The translations under genes were made by a program, and so were the position numbers. From NCBI RefSeq assembly GCF_010726245.1, contig NZ_AP022561.1:744001-808000 (forward strand): a stretch of 64,000 bases of DNA, in the 5' to 3' direction. The notes beneath the pieces are model-generated. The model worked only from the letters and a program-made list of their open reading frames with translations. It was not told the DNA's origin and did not search any database. Shown here piece by piece: positions 25,722 through 34,353 of the stretch (within the stretch, counting starts at the first letter, position 1; each line of letters begins with the position of its first letter). This DNA is from Mycolicibacterium aichiense. GTDB taxonomy: Bacteria; Actinomycetota; Actinomycetes; Mycobacteriales; Mycobacteriaceae.

Positions 25722-26597
25722 ATGACCGACGACGACCGCGTGCTGTTCGAGGTGGATCGCGAGACGCGCATCGCCACCATCACGCTGAACAACCCGGCCC
25801 AGCGCAACTCCTACGACGCCGCGATGCGCGAAGGAGTCGGCCGCTGCCTGGATGCCGTCGCTGAGGACGACGACATCACGGTCGTGCTGTTGCGCGGTGC
25901 CGAAGGTGTGTTCTCGACGGGTGCGAACATGAACAATGCCTACGGTTGGTACGGCGACAAGGCGGAGGAGCAGACGTCCTCCTCCGGGCGCCGCCCCAGT
26001 CAGCGTCGCCGACTCACGGTGGACCGCAAATCATTCGGCTTCTACCACAACCTGATGGGCTTTCCGAAGGTCACGGTCGGCGAGATCAGCGGGTACGCGC
26101 TCGGCGGCGGTTTCGAGATGGCGTTGATGACCGACATCTCCGTCATCGCCCGTGACACCAAGATCGGGATGCCGGCCACCCGGTTTCTCGGCCCCGCGCT
26201 CGGCAGCCTGCACATGTTCTTCCACCGGCTCGGCCCGGTGCTGGCCCGGCGGCTGTTACTGACCGGTGACACGATCACCGCCGCCGACGTCGAGCATCTC
26301 GGCGTGTTCACCGACACGTGCGACGCCGGCTCGGTGACGGCGCGGGCCCGCTACTGGGCCGAGAAGGCGGCCAAGATGCCTGCCGATGGTGTGGTCATCG
26401 CCAAGGAAGCCTTCCGGCTGGTCGAGCAGAGCCAGGTCTATCAGGGTGAGGAAGTGGCGAGCTATCTGTTCCACGCGTATGGGACGAACCTGCAATTTGC
26501 GCCGGGGGAGTTCAACTTCGTCAAGACCCGCGCCCAGGTCGGCACCAAAGAGGCGTTCCGGCTGCGTGACGAACACTTCTACGTGCCGGAGCCGTGA
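25722..26597 (+). CDS. Enoyl-CoA hydratase/isomerase family (EchA-like)
   Basis: 291 residues. TITLNNPAQRNSYDAAM, VFSTGANMNNAYGWYG and GEISGYALGGGFEMALMTDI form the crotonase core; a 25-residue basic/Ser-rich insertion (about 82-100) follows the first loop. The Gly-Gly-Gly-Phe-Glu second loop is standard. It is cotranscribed with the FadR-like regulator gene (ten-base gap) and has GAGGA upstream of the ATG. Confidence 0.88.
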   Translation: MTDDDRVLFEVDRETRIATITLNNPAQRNSYDAAMREGVGRCLDAVAEDDDITVVLLRGAEGVFSTGANMNNAYGWYGDKAEEQTSSSGRRPSQRRRLTVDRKSFGFYHNLMGFPKVTVGEISGYALGGGFEMALMTDISVIARDTKIGMPATRFLGPALGSLHMFFHRLGPVLARRLLLTGDTITAADVEHLGVFTDTCDAGSVTARARYWAEKAAKMPADGVVIAKEAFRLVEQSQVYQGEEVASYLFHAYGTNLQFAPGEFNFVKTRAQVGTKEAFRLRDEHFYVPEP

Positions 26598-26678
26598 GCG
26601 ACGGACCCCCTCCCGATACCGATACATTATCTGCTACTTTTGTAACGCCGTAGAGCTGCCGATCCCGAGGTGGAGAAC

Positions 26679-27854
26679 ATGCCCGAACCAGTCATCGTTG
26701 GTGCCGTCCGTACCGCGATCGGACGTTCGTTCAAGGGGACCCTGGTCAATACCCCACCCGACGTCTTGCTCGGAGCGGTGCTCCCCGAGGTGGTCCGCCG
26801 CGCAGGCGTCGACCCGAACGCCATCGATGACATCATCATCGCCGAATCACACTATGGCGGAGGCGATCTCGCCCGTTACGCCGCGCTCGTCGCGGGCTTC
26901 GAAAACGCACCGGGCCAGGCCGTCAACCGGCACTGCGCGGGCAGCCTGACCGCCATCGGCAACGCCTCTGCGCAGATCGGTTCCGGGATGGAGCGGGTGC
27001 TCGTCGCCGGTGGTGTGCAGTCCCTGTCGATGACGCCGCTGATGAACCAGCGCATCCCCGGCCCGGAGCTGAAGTTCGAGGAGCGCTGGCTGCCGCCGAT
27101 CCACGTCGAGACCCCCGACGCACCGGCTCGCGACATGTCGATCACCGTCGGCTGGAACACCGCGCAGTCCTACGGCATCAGCCGCGAGCAACTCGACGAA
27201 TGGGCCGCGCGCAGTCATCAGCGTGCCGTCGCCGCCCAGGATGCCGGCAAGTTCGCCGACGAGATCATCCCGCTGAAGGTGGAGCAGTTCGACGGCTCGG
27301 TCACCGAGTTCTCCGTCGACGAGCATCCGCGGCGTGACACCACCGTCGAGAAGCTGGCCGGTCTGAAGGTACTGCACCCGGAGATCGAGGGATTCTCGAT
27401 CACCGCAGGCAACAGCAGTGGCACCAACGACGCGGCTGCCGCCGTCACCCTGACCGACCGCGACTACGCGAGCGCCAACGGGCTCGACGTCATGGCCACG
27501 GTGAAGGCGTGGGCAGCCGCGGGCGTGCCCGCGCGCGACACCGGCCTCGGTGCGGTCGCGGCGATCGGCAAGGTGCTCGCCCGGGCCGGCCTCACGCCGT
27601 CGGACATCGCGCTGTGGGAGATCAACGAGGCCTTCGCCTCGGTGCCGATCGCGGCCTGCAAGGAGTACGGCATCGACGAGGAATTGGTGAACTTCTCCGG
27701 TAGCGGGTGCAGCCTCGGCCACCCGATCGCGGCGTCCGGCGCCCGGATGATCACCACTCTGATCTACGAACTGCGCCGTCGCGGCGGCGGCATCGGTGTC
27801 GCGGCGATGTGCGCAGGCGGTGGCCAGGGCGGCGCCGTCATCGTCGAGGTCTAG
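26679..27854 (+). CDS. Thiolase (acetyl-CoA acetyltransferase type)
   Basis: 391 residues. Cys86 in NRHCAGSLTAIG is the nucleophile, NEAFASVPIAACKEYG is present, SGSGCSLGHPIAASGARM carries the catalytic His, and MCAGGGQGGA the second Cys. ATG at 26679 is preferred over a GTG three codons upstream. An 81-base gap with TACATT and TACTTT hexamers separates it from the hydratase gene, so it may have its own promoter. It is convergent with the TetR gene. Confidence 0.92.
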   Translation: MPEPVIVGAVRTAIGRSFKGTLVNTPPDVLLGAVLPEVVRRAGVDPNAIDDIIIAESHYGGGDLARYAALVAGFENAPGQAVNRHCAGSLTAIGNASAQIGSGMERVLVAGGVQSLSMTPLMNQRIPGPELKFEERWLPPIHVETPDAPARDMSITVGWNTAQSYGISREQLDEWAARSHQRAVAAQDAGKFADEIIPLKVEQFDGSVTEFSVDEHPRRDTTVEKLAGLKVLHPEIEGFSITAGNSSGTNDAAAAVTLTDRDYASANGLDVMATVKAWAAAGVPARDTGLGAVAAIGKVLARAGLTPSDIALWEINEAFASVPIAACKEYGIDEELVNFSGSGCSLGHPIAASGARMITTLIYELRRRGGGIGVAAMCAGGGQGGAVIVEV

Positions 27855-27864
27855 CTCGCGGGGC

Positions 27865-28602
27865 CTAGCCCTTTCGGCGAGACTTCGGCGCGGAGGATTT
27901 TTTGCCCTCCTCGATCAGTGCGGCCGCGTGGTCGAGGATGCATTCGAGGCCGAACTCGAAGTTGCGCTCGTCGGCACCGCCGATCCGGTGTCCCTCGGCA
28001 CTGACCTTCGCCAGCAGCGGCGTGCTCTCTGCGTTGCCGATGATCGAATCCTCGAGCCCGTGCGCCTGCTCGTCGGCGGCCCGGTTCTTCTCGGAAAGCC
28101 GGTGCAGCACAACCGAACCCCGGACATGCACCGACACCGCGGAGTAGGTGTCGAACGCGTCTTCCGCCGACAGGCCCGCCTCGACCAGGCTGGTGATCGC
28201 TTTTTCAACCTCTTGCTCGCCGGCCCGGACCGCGCGGGGACTCAGCGCCGAGCGGATCAGGATCAGATCGCACAGGATCGGGTTGCCCATGAACGTCTTT
28301 CGCATCGCACGCGCATGGTTGGCCAGGGTCTCGCGCCAGTCGGCGGCCTCGACATAGGGCGTGGCGAACACGTACTGGCCCAGTGCGCGGTCGGTCATCG
28401 CATTGAGCAGGTCGTCCTTCTTGCGGAAGTACCAGTAGATGCTGGTGACTCCGACGCCGAGGTGCTTGCCCAGCAGCGGCATGCTCAAGTTGTCGATCGA
28501 CACCTGCTCGGCGAGTTCGAAAGCGCCCGCGATGATGTCATCGGGATTGATCGACCCACGCTCGCGCCGGGGCCGCTTGGCGGCGGTCGCTGGCTTGGCC
28601 AC
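27865..28602 (-). CDS. TetR-family regulator, candidate regulator of the island palindrome
   Basis: 245 residues. The helix-turn-helix spans about 20-68 (LSMPLLGKHLGVGVTSIYWYF), and the C-terminal part is the larger TetR_C-like helical domain with a basic tail (KSSAPKSRRKG). GTG at 28602 has a GGTGG seven bases upstream. The divergent intergenic region holds one copy of the ACTGTAA-N3-TTACAGT element (28707), which also occurs before five other island transcripts. Because this is the only regulator gene lying directly beside a copy, it is the best candidate for binding it. Inducer unknown. Confidence 0.87.
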   Translation of the reverse strand: MAKPATAAKRPRRERGSINPDDIIAGAFELAEQVSIDNLSMPLLGKHLGVGVTSIYWYFRKKDDLLNAMTDRALGQYVFATPYVEAADWRETLANHARAMRKTFMGNPILCDLILIRSALSPRAVRAGEQEVEKAITSLVEAGLSAEDAFDTYSAVSVHVRGSVVLHRLSEKNRAADEQAHGLEDSIIGNAESTPLLAKVSAEGHRIGGADERNFEFGLECILDHAAALIEEGKKSSAPKSRRKG

Positions 28603-28706
28603 TGCAGGTCCACCCTTCCGTTCGAGAATCAGCGGGTGGAAACCTTACCCCGAAAGTGGTGTGTGAAGCCCCGTCCGCGCGGCGGATCCGTCGGTCTCCT
28701 CCCGTT

Positions 28707-28723
28707 ACTGTAAAGCCTATAGT
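28707..28723. promoter_or_regulatory. ACTGTAA-N3-TTACAGT-type operator beside the TetR gene
   Basis: ACTGTAA (28707-28713), AGC, CTATAGT (28717-28723); five of seven bases of the right half match. TATAGT on the plus strand and TACAGT on the minus strand are both TAnnnT -10 elements, for the SDR side and the TetR gene respectively. Confidence 0.55.
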
Positions 28724-28765
28724 AGGTTTTACCGATACCAGCGAACCACCATTGAGGAGCCGCGG

Positions 28766-28879
28766 GTGTCGGACGCAGTTCTGCGGGAACGCGAAGGCCG
28801 GCTACTGGTCGTGAGGGGCAACGGGTCCGAGGCCCGCAATGCGGTGAATCTGGCAGGCCGTGGATCTCGGGCTCGATGA
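28766..28879 (+). pseudogene. N-terminal remnant of an enoyl-CoA hydratase gene
   Basis: GTG at 28766 with GAGGAG seven bases upstream opens a 37-codon frame: MSDAVLREREGRLLVV then RGNGSEARNAVNLAG. This matches the usual crotonase start (an EREGR-VLVV strand followed by TLNRPEARNAVN), with the TLNRP core altered to RGNGS. The frame then ends in RGSRAR and a TGA. The next gene begins inside the last 20 bases. The most likely history is a deletion that removed about 230 codons of the hydratase and joined its promoter, ribosome site and N-terminus to the SDR gene. The short peptide may still be translated. Confidence 0.65.
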
Positions 28880-29657
28880 CGCCACCGCCGTCGTGGTCGG
28901 CGGCGGGCGCGGAATGGGATTGGCCGCCGCGCGGTGTCTGGCCGACGACGGTTCGCGGATCGCCCTGATCGGCCGCACCGTGGCGGTGCTCGACGCCGCG
29001 GCCGACGAGCTGAGCGGACGGGGCAGCCCGGATGCGTTGGCTGTGGTGGCCGACACCGGCGACGACGCGCAGGTTCAGCGCGCTTTCGCTCACATCGGTG
29101 AACGCTGGGGCGGACGGCTCAACATATTGATCAATGCTGTAGGGCCAAGTGTGCAAGGCACTTTCGACCATCTGACCGACGCGCAGTGGCGCACCGCGAT
29201 CGACGAGGGCGCGATGGGCATGGTGCGCTGCGTGCGCGCGGCGCTGCCCCTGCTTCGGGCCGCGGACTGGGCGCGCATCGTCAACTTCGCGGCCCAGTCC
29301 ACTCAACGGCAGAGCCCGCGGCTGGCGGCCTACACCGCGGCCAAGGCGATGGTCACCAGCGTCTCGAAGAATCTGTCGCTGTCGCTGGCGCCCGACGAGA
29401 TCCTGGTCAACGTTGTCTCGCCGGGCAGTATCGCGTCCGAGGCGCTCACCGGCTGGGCCGAATCCGTCGGCGTCGACGGCTCCGACCCCTATGCGCTGAT
29501 GGCCGCCATCGACGAACACTTCGGCCACCCGGCACATCTGCCGCGCGCCGGGCTGCCCGACGAGATCGGGCCCGTGGTCGCCTTTTTGGCGTCGAGACGC
29601 AACTCGTACATGACCGGCGCCAACGTCAACGTCGATGGCGGAAGCGATTTCACGTAA
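28860..29657 (+). CDS. SDR family protein lacking the usual catalytic Ser
   Basis: 265 residues. GGGRGMG (14-20) is the nucleotide motif and Tyr158/Lys162 form the YxxxK pair, but the position 13 residues before the Tyr, normally Ser, is Ala145, with Ser147 two residues later. The NNAG motif reads NAVG. The C-terminal YMTGANVNVDGGSDFT is typical. GTG at 28860 overlaps the decayed hydratase frame, so translation is probably coupled to it. It may be a reductase with a shifted Ser or a weakly active relative. Confidence 0.82.
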   Translation: MDLGLDDATAVVVGGGRGMGLAAARCLADDGSRIALIGRTVAVLDAAADELSGRGSPDALAVVADTGDDAQVQRAFAHIGERWGGRLNILINAVGPSVQGTFDHLTDAQWRTAIDEGAMGMVRCVRAALPLLRAADWARIVNFAAQSTQRQSPRLAAYTAAKAMVTSVSKNLSLSLAPDEILVNVVSPGSIASEALTGWAESVGVDGSDPYALMAAIDEHFGHPAHLPRAGLPDEIGPVVAFLASRRNSYMTGANVNVDGGSDFT

Positions 29658-29785
29658 AAGTTGCCGATCGGCGACTATCCGCATTCGCGCCCGCCGCAGG
29701 CCGCATTGCCCGACGCTGGAAAGGGTCAGATCGGGCGGGCCTACCGGCGGGTCGGCCTGCCTGAACATCAATTGCGGAAGGCAAT

Positions 29786-29802
29786 ACCGATAGGTGTACA
29801 GT
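29786..29802 (+). promoter_or_regulatory. Weak copy of the ACTGTAA-N3-TTACAGT element
   Basis: The right half GTACAGT (29796-29802) matches six of seven bases, while the left half ACCGATA matches four. TACAGT would serve as the -10 of the nine-gene operon starting at 29851, with a start near 29809. Confidence 0.35.
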
Positions 29803-29850
29803 ATGGACGTATTCGCATGTTGGCGCGCCATTCCTGGAGGTACCCGCTAG

Positions 29851-30693
29851 GTGACCGACACCCACGCCGATCTCACCGCGAATCCCGATGCGGCCAAGCC
29901 GGTTCTGTACGAGGTTCTCGACAACGGGGTCGCGGTCCTGACGTTCAACCGCCCGGAGCGGATGAACGGCTGGGGTGGTGGGCTGGCCGCCGGGTTCTAC
30001 GCGGGCATGGACGCCGCCGACGCCGACCCGGATGTTCGCGCGATCGTCGTCACCGGTAGCGGGCGGGCGTTCTGCGCCGGGGCGGACATGGGCGACCTGT
30101 CGTCGATCAGTTCGGCCAGCGTCGACACCGCCCGCGAAGCCGACCTGACCAAGATGGTGGGGGAGCGGCACCCGCTGTTCGTCACGACCGTGCGCAAGCC
30201 GGTCATCGCCGCGATCAACGGTGCCTGCGCCGGTATCGGGCTGACCCAGGCGCTGATGTGCGATATCCGATTCGCCGCCGCCGGGGCGAAGTTCACCACG
30301 TCGTTCGTCCGCCGCGGCCTGATCGCCGAGTACGGGATCTCGTGGATCCTGCCCAAGGTGGTCGGCTGGGGAGCGGCGCTGGATCTTCTGATGAGCGGCC
30401 GGGTGTTCTACGCCGAGGAGGCTTTCGAACTCGGCATGGTCAAAGAAGTCGTCGCACCGGACGAGTTGCTCGGCCGCGCAATCGAATACGCGCAAGACAT
30501 CGCCGCCAACTGTGCGCCGAGTTCACTGGCCGTCATCAAGCGTCAGGTCTACGGCGACGCGCTGCGCGAGGCCGCCGACGCCAGCGGGCGGGCCGAGTCG
30601 CTGATGCACGAATCCATGCAACGCCCCGACTTCATCGAGGGCATCACCGCGTTCTTCGAGAAGCGCACCCCGAACTTCCCGCCCCTGACGTGA
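29851..30693 (+). CDS. Enoyl-CoA hydratase/isomerase family (EchA-like)
   Basis: 280 residues. VLTFNRPERMNGWGGG, AFCAGADMGDLSS and INGACAGIGLTQALMCDIRF form the crotonase core; the second loop is Cys-Ala-Gly-Ile-Gly. FVRRGLIAEYGISWILPKVVG is typical of the EchA subgroup. GTG start with GGAGG about ten bases upstream. First gene of a dense plus-strand operon reaching 40233; the amidohydrolase follows after 13 bases. Confidence 0.9.
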   Translation: MTDTHADLTANPDAAKPVLYEVLDNGVAVLTFNRPERMNGWGGGLAAGFYAGMDAADADPDVRAIVVTGSGRAFCAGADMGDLSSISSASVDTAREADLTKMVGERHPLFVTTVRKPVIAAINGACAGIGLTQALMCDIRFAAAGAKFTTSFVRRGLIAEYGISWILPKVVGWGAALDLLMSGRVFYAEEAFELGMVKEVVAPDELLGRAIEYAQDIAANCAPSSLAVIKRQVYGDALREAADASGRAESLMHESMQRPDFIEGITAFFEKRTPNFPPLT

Positions 30694-30706
30694 GAGGACG
30701 ACACCG

Positions 30707-31915
30707 ATGACCTTGGATTACCGGGCGATTGACGTCGACAACCACTATTACGAGCCGATCGATTCGTTCACCAGGCATCTGCCCAAGGAGTTCAAGCGCC
30801 GTGGCGTGCAGATGCTCACCGAGGGCAAGCGCACCTTCGCCGTGATGGGCGGCGTCGTCAACCAATTCATCCCCAACCCGACGTTCGACCCGATCATCGA
30901 GCCGGGCTGTCTGGACTTGTTGTTCCGTGGCGAGATACCCGACGGCGTCGACCCGGCGTCGCTGATGAAGGTCGACCGGTTGGCCGAGCACCCCGAATAT
31001 CAGAACCGGGATGCGCGGGTGAAGATCCTGGACAAGCAGAATCTCGAAACCGTCTTCATGTTGCCGACGTTCGCGTGCGGGGTCGAGGAGGCGCTCAAAC
31101 GCGACATCGAGGCGACGATGGCCTCGGTGCACGCCTTCAACCTGTGGCTCGACGAGGACTGGGGTTTCGACCGCCCCGATCACCGGATCCTCTCGGCACC
31201 GATCATCTCGCTGGCCGACCCGGACGCGGCGGTGGCCGAGGTCGAGTTCGTACTGAGTCGCGGCGCCAGGATCGTCTGCGTGCGGCCGGCGCCGGTGCCG
31301 GGACGGGTGAAGCCGCGCTCACTGGGAGATCCGGTGCACGATCCGGTATGGGCCCGGCTGGCCGAAGCGGGCGTGCCGGTGGTCTTCCATCTGTCCGACA
31401 GTGGCTACCTGGCGATCTCGGCGCTGTGGGGCGGCACCGGGACCTTCGAAGGCTTCGGGAAGCGGGACCCGCTCGACAACGTGCTGCTCGACGACCGCGC
31501 GATTCACGACTCGATGGCGTCGATGATCGTGCACCAGGTCTTCACCCGGCATCCCAAGCTCAAGGTGGCAAGCATCGAGAACGGCTCCTACTTCGTCTAC
31601 CGGCTGATCAAGCGCCTGAAGAAGGCTGCCAACACCGCGCCCTACCACTTCACCGAGGACCCGGTCGCGCAGCTGACGAACAACGTCTGGATCGCCCCGT
31701 ACTACGAGGACGACGTGTTGTTGCTGGCCGAGACGATCGGCGTCGAGAAGATCCTCTTCGGCTCGGACTGGCCGCACGGCGAAGGACTGGCTGATCCGAT
31801 GAGCTTCACCGCCGACATCCCGCAGTTCCCGGAGTTCAGTGCCGAAGACACTCGGAAGGTGATGCGGGACAACGCACTAGACCTGCTCGGTGTCTCCGTG
31901 TCGTCGGCGGTCTGA
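30707..31915 (+). CDS. Amidohydrolase-2 family metal-dependent protein
   Basis: 402 residues of the amidohydro_2 TIM-barrel family, which includes decarboxylases such as ACMSD, gamma-resorcylate decarboxylase and LigJ-type hydratases. The metal motif is DVDNHYYE (9-16: Asp9, Asp11, His13, Glu16), FHLSDSGY lies mid-protein, and the C-terminal FGSDWPHGE supplies the conserved Asp. Mycobacteria have many such proteins in CoA-linked catabolic clusters with no proven reaction. Here the gene is cotranscribed with a ligase and acyl-CoA dehydrogenases, so a C-C cleavage, decarboxylation or hydration step on a ring-derived acid is plausible but inferred. Confidence 0.85.
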   Translation: MTLDYRAIDVDNHYYEPIDSFTRHLPKEFKRRGVQMLTEGKRTFAVMGGVVNQFIPNPTFDPIIEPGCLDLLFRGEIPDGVDPASLMKVDRLAEHPEYQNRDARVKILDKQNLETVFMLPTFACGVEEALKRDIEATMASVHAFNLWLDEDWGFDRPDHRILSAPIISLADPDAAVAEVEFVLSRGARIVCVRPAPVPGRVKPRSLGDPVHDPVWARLAEAGVPVVFHLSDSGYLAISALWGGTGTFEGFGKRDPLDNVLLDDRAIHDSMASMIVHQVFTRHPKLKVASIENGSYFVYRLIKRLKKAANTAPYHFTEDPVAQLTNNVWIAPYYEDDVLLLAETIGVEKILFGSDWPHGEGLADPMSFTADIPQFPEFSAEDTRKVMRDNALDLLGVSVSSAV

Positions 31916-31918
31916 GTC

Positions 31919-33529
31919 GTGCCCGAATGGACGATCGGCGCGGTGCTCGACGCCATCGCCGAGGTCATCCCCGACCGGCCGATGACGATCTGCGGTGAAC
32001 GCACCAGCACCTTCGCCGAGTCGGCCGACCGCACGCGCCGCCTGGCGAACTTCCTGGCAGGCAGGGGATTCGGCGCGCACCGCGAACGGTCCGACCTGCA
32101 GAACTGGGAGTGCGGCCAGGACCGGGTCGCGCTGATCATGCACAACGACCTCTACCCGGACATGGTCATCGGCTGTCTCAAGGGCCGGGTCGTACCCGTC
32201 AATGTCAACCACCACTACACACCACGCGAAGTCGCCGAACTGCTCGCATACGTCCGGCCGCGCGCGGTGGTCTACCACCGCTCACTGGGCGCCAAGTTCG
32301 CCGACGTGTTGCCACCGGACAGCGCCGAGCTGCTCATCTCGATCGACGACGGCAGCGATGCCCGGGAGTTGCCTGGCGTGGTCGATCTGAATGACGCTCT
32401 GGCGCAGGGGGATCAGGACGCCGACATCACCCCGTCCCCCGATGACGTGCTGATGATCTGCACGGGCGGGACGACGGGCCGGCCGAAAGGGGTGATGTGG
32501 CGCCAAGCCGACACCTATGCCATCTCGATGAACGGCGCCGATCACGAGTCGGTCGGCGAAATCCACGACAAGCTCGGCACGCCCGGTGCGCCGTGGTTCG
32601 CCGTGTCCCCATTGATGCACGCGGCCGGGATGTGGACGGCGTTCGCCGGCGTGCTGAACGGTCAGACCGTGGTGCTCTACGACTCCCCGAAGTTCGATCC
32701 GCAACGGGTGCTGTCGAAGGCTCAGCGGCACAAGGTCGGCATGATGACGATGGTCGGCGACGCATACGCCGCCCCGCTGGTCGAGGAGCTGCGCAGGGGT
32801 GACTACGACCTGTCCTCGTTGTTCGCGTTGGCGACCGGTGGAGCGGCGACCAATCTCAAGCACCAGCAGGCACTGCTGGATCTGCTGCCCGACATCATCC
32901 TGATCAACGGATACGGATCGTCGGAGACCGGAAATGTCGGGTTCGGGCGCAGCATGCGCGGCGACCACAAGGACACCTTCGAATTGCGAGACGGCGCACT
33001 GGTTCTCGCCGAGGACTACAGCCGCTTCCTCCGCGCTGGTGAGGACCAGGTCGGTTGGGTGGCCCGCGCGGGCCGGATCCCGCTGGGTTACTTCGACGAC
33101 GCCGAGGCCACCCGCAAGACATTCCCCGAGGTCGACGGAGCGCGGGTGGTGATCTCCGGTGACCGCGGCTCGCTGGCAGCGGACGGAACGCTGCGGCTGT
33201 TCGGCAGGGACTCACTGGTGGTCAACACCGGCGGGGAGAAAGTGTTCGTCGAGGAGGTCGAAGAGGTGCTGCGGGCGCACCCCGAGGTCGCCGATGCCCT
33301 GGTGGTGGGACGACCCAGCGAGCGGTGGGGTCAGGAGCTCGTCGCGCTGGTGGCGCTGCGTGCCGAGGTAGCCCACGACGCACTGCACGAGCACTGCACA
33401 TCGCAGCTCGCGCGCTACAAGGCGCCGAAGGAGTTCATTGTCGTGGACCAGGTCAGGCGGCTCGGCAACGGCAAGGCCGATTATCGATGGGCCAAAGAGA
33501 CTGCCAACAGCAAGGTTTCGCTGTCATGA
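31919..33529 (+). CDS. Acyl-CoA ligase (FadD-like)
   Basis: 536 residues. The AMP signature reads MICTGGTTGRPKGVMW, Gly replacing the usual Ser-Gly start. GYGSSETGNVG is the adenine-binding segment, GRDSLVVNTGGEKVFVEEVE the hinge-following part, and GNGKADYRW holds the C-terminal Lys. GTG start three bases after the amidohydrolase stop; its own stop overlaps the next ATG. It likely makes the CoA thioester used by the dehydrogenases of the same operon. Confidence 0.9.
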   Translation: MPEWTIGAVLDAIAEVIPDRPMTICGERTSTFAESADRTRRLANFLAGRGFGAHRERSDLQNWECGQDRVALIMHNDLYPDMVIGCLKGRVVPVNVNHHYTPREVAELLAYVRPRAVVYHRSLGAKFADVLPPDSAELLISIDDGSDARELPGVVDLNDALAQGDQDADITPSPDDVLMICTGGTTGRPKGVMWRQADTYAISMNGADHESVGEIHDKLGTPGAPWFAVSPLMHAAGMWTAFAGVLNGQTVVLYDSPKFDPQRVLSKAQRHKVGMMTMVGDAYAAPLVEELRRGDYDLSSLFALATGGAATNLKHQQALLDLLPDIILINGYGSSETGNVGFGRSMRGDHKDTFELRDGALVLAEDYSRFLRAGEDQVGWVARAGRIPLGYFDDAEATRKTFPEVDGARVVISGDRGSLAADGTLRLFGRDSLVVNTGGEKVFVEEVEEVLRAHPEVADALVVGRPSERWGQELVALVALRAEVAHDALHEHCTSQLARYKAPKEFIVVDQVRRLGNGKADYRWAKETANSKVSLS

Positions 33530-34353
33530 CACGCAAGGTGATAGACGGTCTGGTCAACGTCCACTTCGGTGAGGTCGAGCAGCAGCCGGGCTGGATGCTC
33601 AAGGTCCGCGACGACTATTTCAAGGGACCGCAGTCGATGTTCGCTCCGGTGGACATGGCCGAGCTGCTCGACGAGATGGATACCCAGGGTGTGCAGAAGG
33701 CCGTCCTGATGGACAACATCGTCAAGCCCTCCGTCACCGCGCGGAAGTTCGCCGAAACGCGCCCGGACCGGTTCGCACTGGCGATGGGGGGTCTCAACCT
33801 GCTCAGGCCGATGCCCACCTTGCGGGAGCTGACCGCGGTCGTCGCCGACCTGCCTGTTGTGTATGCCGCTGTGGGGCCGAGCTTCTGGGGTGACGCGCAG
33901 TATCCGCCCAGCGACGCCGTCTACTACCCGCTGTACACCAAGTGCGCGGAGCTGGAGTTGCCGCTGTGTCTGAACACCGGGCTGCCCGGCCCGCCGATTC
34001 CCGGTGAGGTGCAGAATCCGATCCATCTGGACCGGGTGTGCGTGCGGTTCCCGGAACTGCGGCTGTGCATGATCCACGGCGCCGACCCCTGGTGGGATGT
34101 CGCAATCCGGTTGATGATCAAGTACGAGAACCTGCGGATGATGACGTCCGCGTGGTCACCGAAACGATTGCCGGACAGCCTGCTTCATTACATGCGCACC
34201 CGCGGACCGAACAAGGTGATGTTCGGCTCCGACTGGCCGGTGCTCAGAATGCACCGCGTGGTACCGGAAGCCGAGGCGCTGGAGTTGCCGCCGGAAGTCC
34301 TCGACAACTATCTGTACAACAACGCCAACGATTTCTTCTTCAGGGAGCGCTGA
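33526..34353 (+). CDS. Short amidohydrolase-2 family protein with altered metal motif
   Basis: 275 residues, clearly shorter than its two paralogues in this operon (402 and 412). The N-terminal motif is DGLVNVHFGE: Asn11-x-His13 stands where Asp-x-His is usual. LCMIHGADPWWD holds the conserved His, and VMFGSDWP the C-terminal Asp. The family places it with amidohydro_2 decarboxylase-like proteins. Loss of one metal ligand suggests a single-metal or altered site. ATG overlaps the ligase stop; the next gene starts right at its stop (TGA ATG). Confidence 0.8.
   Translation: MTRKVIDGLVNVHFGEVEQQPGWMLKVRDDYFKGPQSMFAPVDMAELLDEMDTQGVQKAVLMDNIVKPSVTARKFAETRPDRFALAMGGLNLLRPMPTLRELTAVVADLPVVYAAVGPSFWGDAQYPPSDAVYYPLYTKCAELELPLCLNTGLPGPPIPGEVQNPIHLDRVCVRFPELRLCMIHGADPWWDVAIRLMIKYENLRMMTSAWSPKRLPDSLLHYMRTRGPNKVMFGSDWPVLRMHRVVPEAEALELPPEVLDNYLYNNANDFFFRER

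Noticed and set aside
26620..26650. Possible extra copy of the ACTGTAA element before the thiolase at 26679
   Set aside because: TACTTTTGTAA only resembles the half-site with inserted bases and has no matching second half.
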